Positions 11,845-22,845 of a stretch of 64,000 nt of DNA are shown piece after piece. Numbering within the stretch: position 1 is the stretch's first letter; every line of letters begins with the position of its first letter. The stretch lies in assembly GCA_004123355.1 (NCBI GenBank), contig SCHM01000004.1, forward strand, positions 1,426,001 through 1,490,000, read 5' to 3'. Made by a program: the position numbers and the translations under genes. Origin of the DNA: Amphirosellinia nigrospora (lineage: Eukaryota > Ascomycota > Sordariomycetes > Xylariales > Xylariaceae). The notes under the pieces are model-generated. The model saw only the letters and a program-made list of their open reading frames with translations. It was not told the origin of the DNA and did not search any database.

Positions 11845-13917
11845 ATGGGCGACATGTTACCATCTACAAACCCTGGCACCGACGGAGCGAGTCCAGTGGT
11901 GCCCGGAAATCCTCGCCAAGGGACGATGCCAGATGATGGACCATCGACCGATCCGCAAAGCGCCAGTCCCTCGAACGCTGCTGCATTTCAAGGCCAATAC
12001 CAGCAAATATACCCCCCGTCATCGAATCTCTTCTCTGGCCAGCTCGAAGTACCTCTCGCGCAGGGGTCAAGCCGTCAGGCACCGTACGATATGAGCGTAA
12101 TAGCAAACGCTCTTCCGCAAGCCGGATACCGACCGGGATACAGCAGCGGGCAGCAACACCAAAGATACACGCCTTCTGGTACTAACATGATGGCGCAAAT
12201 GGTTCAGTACCCCGGCCAGCCGCACATGCCCCAGCTCGCGAACCAACATTATTACGTCCCACAACATCAACATATCCGCAATACTATAGTTCCCACATGT
12301 CGCCGTCTGTTCAGCAGCATCAAGTTGGGTCGCCACGGGATAGTATAAGTATGGGATATTATCCAAACTCTGTCATGATGAACCAGTCACAAGCGCCAGT
12401 TTCTGGATATTATTATCCTGCCTCCGGTCAGTTCTCAGCGCAGAACCCCCCGACACATAATCCTCTAGGTCAGCAACAATACTTTCATCCAGACGGTTCT
12501 TCCGGTGGGCCGAGAGATCCCCAATCGATACAAAGGAACATTAATGCAAGAGGTTTAGGAGGGTTTGGGTCAAGCGAGAGTATGGACCTCGGTTAATATG
12601 GATGTTTGATATACTGAATCTAGAATTAACACAATGTCGCAGATTTGACAGGAACTCGACCAAACATCGTTCGCGGCCCGCCCCGAAAGCCTCGTCAAAG
12701 TGGTCAGTTTGAATTCGCTCGCCTCAGGCTAATCTAATCCTCCTAACATGAAGGCCAGGGCACGCAATTTGGATCGGAAATCTCCCGCCGCAAACCGAAT
12801 TGATGAGTTTAGTTTACCATGTTTGTAGAGGGGCAACAGGGATGGAGTCTCTCTTCCTAATTTCTAAAAGTAACTGCGCCTTTGCCAACTTTAAAGACGA
12901 AGCAAGTTGTGTCGCGGCCCAACAGAAGCTCCACGACTCGAAATTTCAGTCCGTTAGACTCGTTAGTCGACTACGAAAAAGTACTGTTGAAGGGATGTCG
13001 GGTCAAACCGCGCCAACAGGTCCAGCTGCTATATCGCCCGGCGTCCAAACCATATCTTCGGATCGAACACCATCGAAATCCCTAGTAAGGCTGCCAACCC
13101 ATTGTCTGCACAAGAGGATGGGGCCGGCACCAGGACTACGCCAGTTGTGGATGGGATTCAACAAAAAGATAAATTTTTCATACTGAAAAGCTTAACTGTG
13201 GAAGATCTCGACCTTAGCATACAAAATAGCGTATGGGCAACGCAGTCCCATAATGAGGAGGCGCTTAATGATGCATTTGGGGTAAGCAGCTAAATTCAGA
13301 CATGTCAGCGATTATTTTGGCCTAAACTATTACAAACAGGCTGCTGATAATGTTTACCTCATATTTTCGGCCAACAAATCCGGCGAATATTTCGGATACG
13401 CTAGAATGATCTCGCCTATCAACCACGACCCAGCCGCGGCGATCGAATTTGCCCCGAAGGCCCAAGCTACGAGTAATATGGATTTACCCAAAGCCATACC
13501 TACCGAAGCGACCGACACGTGCCCTCGTGGACGCATTATCGACGATTCAGCCCGCGGAACCATCTTTTGGGAGGTGGAGCGGGATGAGCTTGACGGGGTG
13601 TCAGACGTGGCATCCGAGGATTCAGAAACCAAAAGTACGCATGATGGTGAAGGGGGCCAAAAGCTTGGGGTAAGCCTTTCAAACTAGACTGGCTTTCGAC
13701 TACGAGGTTACCCTTTTACAAAACACGGGGTCTACGTAATCCTTGGAATTCCAACCGTGAAGTCAAGATCGCTCGAGATGGCACTGAGCTGGAACCTACG
13801 GTAGGGAGGAAACTAATTGGATTATTCAACCGAGTCCAAAGCCCAGTTCCTCTCTCTACGATGGGCGTGGCTGGCATTACTACCGGATATCCACCCCAGG
13901 CAACGCCGCATTTCTAG
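11845..13917 (+). CDS. RRM + YTH domain RNA-binding protein (putative m6A reader)
   Basis: The N-terminal 250 residues are Gln/Pro/Ser/Tyr-rich and probably disordered. An RRM follows, with RNP2-like IWIGNL and RNP1-like NCAFANFK (about 12762-12990). A C-terminal YTH domain spans about 13165-13850: KFFILKSLTVEDLDLSIQNS, VWATQSHNEEALNDAF, VYLIFSANKSGEYFGYARM, GTIFWEVERDEL, FKLDWLSTTRLPFYKTRGLR and NPWNSNREVKIARDGTELEP. Trp residues expected for the methyl-A cage are present (VWAT and LDWL). Introns: 12592-12642, 12703-12758 and 13282-13339. Frame breaks near 12265, 13055 and 13675 are each one missing base. ATG 11845 (MGDMLPSTNPG) is the first ATG of the frame. The YTH family binds N6-methyladenosine in RNA; the reader function is inferred from the family. 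Confidence 0.9.
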
Positions 13918-15377
13918 TAATTACAATAATCTGACCGAGGCGAAGGAAGAAAAAAGTTTCATGACAAGATGGTAGGGGATGGCATCAGTATACTGGTAAC
14001 CCAAGGATGACTCCTTTTCTACGTGGTTTCTTAATAAACAGTATCTCTATCGAACTAGAGCCTACACCATTAATACCGTGGCTACACAACCCCGATATAT
14101 CCCAGCCTATTACAAGTAGTCGACGGTGGCCCTACACTACCATGAAGAATGTTACAATATACCGAATTGCCCTCGCTAGCCCTTGCGTAGGCCCTACGAC
14201 GAGACCGTGGTAGACTGTGCGGCCGACGCACCAAGATGCCGTTAATACATAGTGGCGAAAGACTGATCGGTTGTTCGCGGATTTGGTACGCGTGGCGAAG
14301 TTCGAGACGACCTGGACCGCCGTCGCCATGGTCGCCGGTCCCCTGTGCCTGTACCTGTGCCTGTGCAGACGGGTAGAGACGAACGCGGCGGTGGCGTTTT
14401 CAGACCAACATTCCAAAGATCATCTACAAGCTAGATACTCGTCATTTGGACATCATGGTCCTGCGATAGTACCGCTTCGAACCTGAGACCAAGCAAATCT
14501 GGCTACATAGGCAGAAAGCCACGTCATAGGAGCATGCAATCGTACGATGTTGGTTTCTCTATGCTACCATCTCGGGTTTCCACATGTACTCCTAGCTGGC
14601 CATATTGCGGGCGGTTTTCCGCGGGTTACGCGTATCGAATATAGCATGGAGTGACTTGTCAACGAGTGCCAAGCTGCAATTACGTAGCCATGTCAGTACG
14701 TGTGCATTTCGATAGCTTACAGGACATGTACGTAGGGCGTAGCGGCGTGTGACCACGGCGCTGTATGTTGCTGCATTAGGTGTAGCAGTCGATGCTGTAA
14801 ACACATGAAGTCGTTTGGGATCTGCATCGAATCCTTGTATTTTCCCCGTAAACGTTCCCATACCAGCGGGTTTCGGTAGGAACTACAGATTACACTAAAC
14901 ATGAAAGCCCATCGACGAGATGCAAGATGCATAGGCCCAATTGGACCATAATGACGTCACTGGTCCCCTGCCAAGACCCTGGGAACTGTCAGTCAGACAT
15001 GGGGTCCATCGGCCTGCAGATCACCCAGCCACGGAACCACCGCCACTCCACTTTGGGTAAGCCCGTCACAGCCACTCGGTACCTGGGGTACAAATGAGAG
15101 TGTGGCTTGTAGATGTAAATGGGGACGTGCTACCATGAGGTACCTAAGGTACCTCAATGCATGAACAAGTATCCTAGGTCTAGCGCAATTGACCTGTTGA
15201 CAAGAGGAGAACCTTTTGGATGAATGAATTATTGTAAGCTAAATGACAACGAGGAGTTCTAGGCTACATCATTTATTATTTGCCTAGGTGAGATTTATTT
15301 GTCGTCAAGGCGTTGTTGTGTAATACACATTCGGTCTTTGTTTGTACTGAGGGCAAATTGTCGAAGATTCCGCCGCT
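13918..15377. other. Intergenic, no gene seen
   Basis: 3' side of the YTH gene and distal promoter of hsp30. Short frames (14007-14213, 14592-14861 and others) lack conserved sequence. Contains a KpnI-like palindrome at 15137-15155. Confidence 0.5.
15137..15155. repeat. Short palindrome with GAGGTACCT arms
   Basis: Nine-base arms GAGGTACCT/AGGTACCTC around one base. One of several GGTACCT/CCTAGGTA-type motifs scattered between genes in this window. Confidence 0.8.
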
Positions 15378-15563
15378 TTCTAGAACCGTCGCGTAACCTC
15401 ACGACTGCGATGCGTTGCCTCAGCATCAACAGAATGTGCACGATCGCATTGTTAGATAACCGTAGAAGGATCTACAAGATTCTAGTATGACATTTCAATT
15501 ATTCAGACGATAGTTCTTGAATATGGTAGAAACTACACGAGCCATGCGATTTTGTGTATATAA
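15378..15563 (+). promoter_or_regulatory. hsp30 promoter: heat-shock-element-like motifs and TATA box
   Basis: TTCTAGAA at 15378-15385 and TTCTTGAA at 15514-15521 match the inverted nTTCnnGAAn core bound by heat-shock factor. The second is followed by a further GAA ten bases on. TATATAA lies at 15557-15563, about 205 bases before the ATG; the A/C-rich stretch between is the likely 5' leader. HSF binding is inferred from the motif only. Confidence 0.6.
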
Positions 15564-15769
15564 CCATCGCTCGAATTCCGACGATGAAGAAGTTATTTAT
15601 TCACCAGAACACAACAAACACACAACAGCTTAGCCTCAAGAATAAAGCATCAGCAACTCGATCACTCTACTCCACGCTTTAACTACCAAGTTAACACACT
15701 TGCACACTTACAACTTCCACAATACTATTTCTAAACACCACCTGCAAGAACTTACCACCCATCAACAAA

Positions 15770-16464
15770 ATGTCCGTCTTCACTCACCACCCCTTCTACG
15801 CTTCCAACAACGACTTGGCAACTTCGGTGGCCTGGTCCGCTTCATCGACGACTGGGATAAGCATTTCTCCCAGAAGACTGGCCAAGAGGGTCAGTCTCGC
15901 CAGGCTCGTCGCAACGTCCAAACCTTCACTCCCCGCTTCGATGTCAGAGAGACGGAGGAGAACTACGAGCTTCACGGCGAGCTTCCCGGCGTCAACAAGA
16001 AAGACATCCACATCGAGTTCAGCGATGCACAGACCATAGTCATCCGTGGCAATATCGAACGCAGCTACACAGCAGGAACTCCTCCCGCGGGTCTGCTCGG
16101 CGACAGTGGCATGAGCGGTGCCATCACCAACGAGCCTCACAGCGACGACAGCGCCGAGACCCGCTCCAACAAGTCTTTCCAGCCGACCGTCGAGGATGAG
16201 AAGGAGGACAATGCGGCGGCAGCCGGCGGGCAGGTCGTAGAGTCTCCCAACAAGCCCGAGGCTTCTTCTGCCGAACCTCAGCAGCAACAGCCGAAGTACA
16301 AGTACTGGGTCTACGAGCGCAGCGTCGGCAACTTCTCGCGCACCTTCACCTTCTCGAACCGCGTCGACCACGACAACGTGGGCGCCTCCATGGACAATGG
16401 CGTCCTGACCGTCATCGTGCCCAAGGCGAAGAAGCCCGAGACTCGCCGCATCGCCATCAACTAA
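15770..16464 (+). CDS. hsp30: HSP30-type small heat-shock protein (HSP20 / alpha-crystallin family)
   Basis: ATP-independent chaperone. It begins MSVFTHHPFYASNN. One base is missing near 15815, after which LGNFGGLVRFIDDWDKHFSQ reads in the main frame. The alpha-crystallin domain opens with TPRFDVRETEENYELHGELP and GVNKKDIHIEF. It is interrupted by an acidic, Gln-rich insert of about 95 residues (16070-16290), and closes with FSRTFTFSNRVD, GASMDNGVLTVIVPK and the C-terminal RRIAIN (I-x-I type tail). Such an insert is known in Neurospora and Aspergillus HSP30 proteins. About 232 residues, no intron. TATA box and heat-shock elements lie upstream. Confidence 0.92.
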
Positions 16465-17905
16465 TGGCGGCGCATGTTGTCAATCGACTCCCCTCGACCT
16501 TCGGTGGCTTCTCTATGTATCATCATATTCAACCAACATCCCCTTGACGCTCATTATCACATTTCAACACTTTTTCACGTCGAAGGCTTTCGACTAATGA
16601 AAACTTTGTCTAATGATTATACGACACAACGTACCATGAGCTACTACTATGCTATAATAATGCAGTATGGAGTTTGGAGGGATGGAATTTCTCGGGCATT
16701 TACATTGGCGCAAAGCACACTGAGAGGATGATCACACTCACATGTACACATAGCTTCATATAGCAATTAAAAGTTCATCACTTGAAATACCTGTTTACTA
16801 CTCTGAGAGGATATACTTAAAGTATATTAGTGACTATGACGACTATCCGGATTGACGCTCGCTATCATTTAGAGCCAAGGGCTTCTTAGCGAAATTGGCC
16901 AATCAATGTTTATGTTTTGATCCGATTTAAGTAGGTGTCGATTCGTGAGGAGAGGGGGACTCTGCTGGTAGTTGCGACTACAATTGGCATTTTTATAGGT
17001 AGACAACTAACTCACTTAATCATTAAACTTATCTAGCTCATAAAGAGGTACGCTTGTTATCATAACCAATAATGAAACATAACTTTGCGCAAGATGACTC
17101 CTGACGTATCATAACACGTTCATTCGCGAGATCTAAAAACCCCTGTTACATTTCAGCCCCATTATACGTGTACGGAATTTTCTATCAAGTGCTTAGCTTC
17201 GCCTAAAGTCTCATGCGGTCTGATGAAGGTATGTGATTGTTTCAACCCTCACAACACTCCAACATGGCAAAAACTAGCAAATGACTGTGAGCTGAGTAGG
17301 AGATCGTCGTAGAACTTTACAACGACTCTGTCGACTCGTGTCAACAGTAGATTCTTTATATTTAACTTCAATGAATGGTGACAAGGGCTTGTGCTCAACT
17401 GTTTGGAACTCGATGTCCTATTAAGCTGGTAATCTCTTCGGAGTCTGTAGGGTCTTCTGGTTTCTTATTTCAGACTTAAATGTAACCTCAACCAAGGCCC
17501 CTTATTTATAGATACCAACCGTTTTCGAAGGAGTGATAAGCTCTATCCCTTGATGAACAGGGTTCTCTTCCGACGATCGGTTCGTAGATAGAAGCCCCGG
17601 AAACTCCCATCACCCTTTTAAAGATAGATATAATTGACCCTATCCGTATATATTGAGAAATTACATGTAGGGCTGAGTAAATTATTTAGCATAGAGGTGC
17701 TGCTGACTCATTGTGGAGGTGCAGCCCTTTCCGGTCCAAACAAGTTAACCGCCGCGGACGCCAAAATATTTGGGTATAGCTTTGTTCGGGCTGAGTCTCG
17801 CAACTCGACATTACATTATATATAGACATATAACTACACGTTATCACCTATATCTAATCAATTTGAAACTTCTTGATCATTACACATTTACCTACATCAG
17901 CGTTG
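16465..17905. other. Intergenic, no gene seen
   Basis: 3' region of hsp30 and upstream region of the orphan membrane-protein gene. AT-rich, with only short frames that lack conserved sequence. Confidence 0.5.
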
Positions 17906-19476
17906 ATGGCTTGCAATGACGTCGGGAGCACTAATCCAGACATAGCGGGGTTGGGGGTATGCAGATTGGTTCTGCGCTTTATAGGTATCTTAGGAAAATC
18001 AGCTAACAACTCCGTAGGTTATTCTCTCTTTCACAATCCAAGCAGGTCTCTCTTTCTTTCTCTCATTCTGGTCCGTGATACTCCAGCCCCGCTACCGGAG
18101 TAGATCCGCGGTTACAGGTCAACATGGCCAGCCTGGAGATAGAAGTATCTTCGAACGTGCTCGAGTTTTTGTTCGAGATCCCAACCGAGCCGCTATGAAC
18201 TTGGCCGAAGACCTCCAGCAGAATAGGCGCAGAGCCATTGGTCGCCGTCGAATAACTCCGGCCGGAGCTCTCCTCATACGGGTCAAAAACAGCGGCCCGG
18301 TAAGAAAACTAATCGCTTTGATTCCACGCTCGGTAAAAAAGCCTAGTTACTATGATTCTTCATGGCCCTTCGGATCTAGAGCTAGAACAAATTCAAGACC
18401 TATGGTTAAAGATCGACAAGATTAACGGGGTATTGAAGACGATCAGCGATGTTCAAACATTTAATGGTAGGCTGTGGAACTGGTAACAGGCGAAGATTTT
18501 CTCTAATTACTACTAGGCATCTCCTTATTGATAGGTGCATTGACGCAGCACGAAACACTGAGCCTATACCACTACCACGTAGTATATGACACGGTCAACT
18601 TTACCGGGTAAGAGATGGCGTTGTACACTACTTGCCAATTAGCTGATTAGTGTTACCAGTGTATCTGCTGCGGCGGCTTTGGCCGCCGTTTTGAGGAAAC
18701 CCAACGATATCGCTTTGAGGGTAGTCCTGGTTCTAGTTTTCCTGTCTCTTTACCTCGCCTTCGTTATACTCTTCGGCTTAAAGCTGCAGGCGTGGGACAG
18801 TAATGTAACCGGACACTGCTACAAAGCTAGCGGTATATCAACCCAAGGTGCACTACACCCTTACGTCGACAATGTATACGTAGCTATCACAGCTTTATAC
18901 CTGTTCTCGAGCATGGGAGTAGCAGTGAGCTCTGCGACAGTGAGTTTGTGGAAATTCATTCAAAACTTACAAGATCTGATAATGGCGCTTGCCCGCCGTT
19001 GGGATCGTGGACTGACTTCCCGGACTTTTTCTTGGTGTATGTTTTCAATTTCTCAGTCTGATTTATTATTTCGATATAGACCGGGAGCATCGTACCGAAG
19101 TTGTGGTCTTCTCAAGCCAACACTGCGTTGCCAGTCCTTACCGTGGCATTAATTCAGTACCCGTCCACGTTTACACACTTTTCGCCCTTCGAAGCTCCAA
19201 TGAGGCTTACCTGTCTGGCGACCCAGAGAACCAATGGGGTTTCGGACAAGTAGTTGCTCTCGTCTTAGTCGCGTCAGTGCTTCTAGAGTGCTTTCGAGCC
19301 AGAAAAGGTATACACAAGCAAGGTACTGTATACATACATGTAAGGCTAACCCTCAAGAAGAATATACAAGGAACGACATAATCCAAAGGAGAGCGGCTAT
19401 AAAGAGACCACACAGGCGTTCTTTCCAGGACTTCTGGTTAATCGAGGGGGAGCAAGGGCCAACTGCTATCCAATAA
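17906..19476 (+). CDS. Orphan fungal multi-span membrane protein
   Basis: Unknown function. It starts MACNDVGSTNPDIAGLGV, an opening I associate with a Pezizomycotina-specific membrane protein family (N..DIAGIGV). Hydrophobic segments include VVLVLVFLSLYLAFVILFGL (about 18720-18780), VYVAITALYLFSSMGVAVSS (about 18880-18935) and WGFGQVVALVLVASVLLECF (about 19237-19296). Confirmed introns with good branch sites: 18467-18516, 18608-18659 and 19308-19357. The joined exons read FNGISLLIGALTQHETLSLY, then HYHVVYDTVNFTGVSAAAAL. The tail after the last intron is EEYTRNDIIQ..GEQGPTAIQ, stop at 19476. The 5' half (17960-18430) and the stretch 19020-19160 are less certain and probably hold more introns or frame breaks. 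Confidence 0.65.
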
Positions 19477-20283
19477 TATTCAACACTTTGTCATGACAGC
19501 GGGCGCTACCTGCAAAATAGGATACCCATAGTTAGAGGTCTTCTTTAGTTATTGGATCATCAGAGAATTTTCTCTGTCGAGTAGGAGGTCTCAACATTTC
19601 TACCGTGTAGGACGGTACTGCCAGACTGGATGAGGCTCGATGCTATATATAAGCCCAATGAGGTAGCACACTTTTATCTTCACGATGGGTACCCGTTCAT
19701 GTTTTTTCTACGACCGTAAATGATTTTTTGATCTTATCTTTACGTTCTTCTTTAAAAAAGTTTGGTTTTGTACAGCAATGAGAAGGATAAATCGGATCAG
19801 TCTATCTATAGGTTAATAAATGATAATTGTCGCGCATAACCTTATCGGTTTGCGAAAGATTGGCCCGATTCCCACCCTTATCCTAAAGTTGTAGAATGTC
19901 TCAGAATGGGTGCTTGACCTGCGAATTAGTCCTCCCGGGCACGTTCCCTCGGGAATCCAATCTTGTGTTTTAATGTTTGTGAAGACCGATAGCGCAATCT
20001 TAGTCACTCAGTCTGTTAATGTCATGGGACAAAACGTTATGCCGCAAGGCGCCATAAATGCTCACATGAATTTGACGCGAAGACACTTCCATAGACGAAT
20101 GATGTTCTTTTCATTCGTCATACCTAATAGATGATATTAACTCTATTTGCGTAATAAGCCTTGAGCGTGCTTTCTTGAATCATAGGTGCCTTTAGTGCCA
20201 GCAATTTTGTAGCCCAACCCAATGACCTGTAACTAATTATACCTCTCTATTCATGTTCGCGCATCCTACCGCCACATGTCCGC
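19477..20283. other. Convergent intergenic region
   Basis: Lies between the 3' ends of the orphan membrane-protein gene (plus) and the GH17 gene (minus). No conserved reading frame seen. Confidence 0.5.
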
Positions 20284-21741
20284 TCACGAACAGTTCAGAT
20301 CGAACTTCGGGATGGTGTCAGAAACAGGTGTGACGCCGAAGCTGAGGTCACCCGCATCTACAAGTGTGATACCAGAAAGTGTTGCGCTTCCCGAAGAGCG
20401 AACAACCCACGGTTCTCCAGTATTGCTTAGCGTTGACGCGTGATGGGACGGCATCACGCAATGTCGGTCCAGCTGCGCGGACACGGGCATATGTTAGTGA
20501 CGCAAGCCCCCAGTTTGATTGAAAAGGGGCCGCGGGATAGAGAAAGGAACAGTTAATCGACATGACTTACTCTCCGGCCATCCCGTCTCTGTAATCCATA
20601 CGTCCTTGCCTTGAGCTACCTTTTCCGTAGCACTCAATGCTGACCAGAAGTTCTCCGATGCTTGTTCGATCGAGTTGGGTCTCGTGCCTTCGAAGTAAGG
20701 AAACGAAGTGTGACCTAGGAAGTCCACTGCCTCGATAACTGCCTTGGTCTCGGGTAGTACCCATGCGGTCCTATTACGGCCATCGTATTAGCTAAAATTA
20801 GACAAAGTCTTGAAATGATACGACGACGACATGTAGAATCGGCTATGTCCGAGTCTCCCTACGTCGAACTCGGAATACAACGAAATATTATTTGTTTGCA
20901 CTCACCAAGTGTCACTGTGGGTGATTGGCTTATCTTCCAGTGATGTGGTTTTCAGCCAATCTCGCGCCCAACCTATGTATCCTTGGATCTCTTCAGGTGT
21001 GGCACCCGGCCCAGCGTTGTTCTCGACACCCTCTGGGGAATTTCTGTATACTGTAACACTCGGAGTCAGCTATGGCCATTCGGAGCGTGATTGATAAGTG
21101 TTTCAGGAGCTCCCAGACGCTCTCTCATCTCCAAAGGACATTTCGCGTTCTGAAAGTCGCCAAAACAAGAGGGGATTGATTATAAGATTGCTCACGGTCT
21201 TCTGATCCTACGCTGATACCAATCACGCGATCTGTAAAAGCAGGGCCCAGCGTCACGGCAGCCCCCATGAGAGCTTTGAGCTCGTTTTCAAATACAGAGC
21301 GGCCCGCACTAGCCCATAGTCCTACGAGAATCTTCATGTCGGCATCGATGGCTGCACGGTATGCCTCAATTGGGTCAACTGATGTCCGCACCTGCAACAC
21401 GCGGAATTAGTTATCGCTACTGGGAAAGAGATTTTCAGGCACTTTGGAAGCTTCTAGGGAGTCTGGGCTTTTTTAAAGGAGATCTGGTGCTCTGAAAGTT
21501 CTCAAACCAAGAAGAGAAATGTACTCGAGATAGACTCACTGTATCGAGGTGAAAGCCGAGCGGCTGTGAAGTTAGATGCCCCGGGGAGGTTTTTGGACCG
21601 CTCAAAAAGCTCCTTGAAACCATCATACCCTTGGCATGAACCGTCATTACTCAGGGACCCATAGTTGAAGCCTCGGATAGCTTGGGCAGAGGATGGTGCA
21701 GCTAGTACACCCAGAGCAATAGTAAAGAGTTGGATCTGCAT
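20284..21741 (-). CDS. Secreted glucan endo-1,3-beta-glucosidase (GH17)
   Basis: Cell-wall beta-1,3-glucanase or glucanosyltransferase. It starts MQIQLFTIALGVLAAPSSAQ, a clear signal peptide, then AIRGFNYGSLSNDGSCQGYD. GH17 landmarks: KILVGLWASAG, RVIGISVGSED (general-acid Glu), FLGHTSFPYFEGTRPNSIEQ, DVWITETGWP (nucleophile Glu), and near the end DAGDLSFGVTPVSDTIPKFD. There are about four introns, the first at 21539-21392. The exon around 21000 reads SPEGVENNAGPGATPEEIQG. One missing base near 20370 separates the C-terminal NTFWYHT from LVDAGDL. No GPI signal is seen at the C terminus (ends LNCS). Catalytic residues are assigned by family, not tested. Confidence 0.9.
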
Positions 21742-22845
21742 CTTGACAGTTTGTTGAACGGCTGGGAGGATGTGCGTTGGATATTATATGGTTTAGTGTC
21801 GGATGAAGTTCATATAATGGTGAAACTAATACTCAATGGAGAAAACTTGATGAGAAGAGAGAGAGAGAGAGAGAAGAATTGAACTGGGATCTCGAGTTTG
21901 TAGAAGAACAGCACGAAAGGTTGTGCCTGGTAAGTAGGTAAAACATTCTCCACGGTCGATCCTACTTGATCCCATGTATCTGACGTTGCTGGTCTCTTTC
22001 AGGGAAAGAGTGTAGCGGATAGCAGAATCGTGTTGTAACCTTTCCTTGACTTTCGCTGGTTTGACCTGCCTTGTCTATTCATAGTATCAATACGTCGATA
22101 TCCTTATCCAGTGTCTCTGTCGTTGCCCTTTCCCCTAAGTCGAAAAAAGTTGACCAACTGAAATCTCAATACAGAACAATGACATCAATACTTGCATTGA
22201 TGTCATATACAATTTCCATCTATCTTCATCACAATTCATTCAGCCGATACTCCCGAGGTAGGCCTTAGCTTAGAATATATCTAAGACGAACGCTGCTTCG
22301 CACCGAGTAGGCAAGGTTTGTTCCAGGACATTGTGACTACCTAACTGAAAAATTGGTCTACGAGCGTAGAATGCACCCACAGGTTGCATCGCCAGTGACT
22401 ACTACCAGAGGATCTAGGTATTGAATATCGAGTATTGTGCAAAAGCCTCTGAAGGCTTCTGGGCAGCTGCAATCGTTCCGATAAATGCCCCGACCTTGGC
22501 CTAAGATGTATTGTAGTCTATCATGACATCTTCTTATTCGGCGGGAGTTTTATGACGTAGAGTATGTGGAAGATGTCTAAAATCGATACAGGTAATCAAT
22601 TGACTCGAAATCGTTCACGTAGCTTCCCAAAATCTCGCTCTTTCTGAGGCCCTCATATCAGCACTACATAAGCTCCAACATATGATTGAAAGCCCGCGTA
22701 GGCACATGATCGTCCCGAGCATCTTACCAGTCCAGCTAGCTTTCGAGGTATTGGAACTGAGAGTACCTTCTCTGAAGCTCAATTTAACACCAAATACCTA
22801 GTCAAGTAACAAGTCATGACCCTTCCGATACCCCATGGGAGTCTA
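21742..22845. other. Intergenic: GH17 promoter and 3' side of the surface-protein gene
   Basis: Both neighbours are on the minus strand. A (GA)9 tract at 21857-21874 lies about 120 bases upstream of the GH17 start. No coding sequence seen. Confidence 0.5.

Noticed and set aside
14460-14485. tRNA-like B-box on the minus strand (GGTTCGAAGC)
   Set aside because: No matching A-box, acceptor stem or cloverleaf could be built.
15796-16371. 191-residue minus-strand frame over hsp30
   Set aside because: Antisense shadow of a GC-rich coding region; no conserved sequence.
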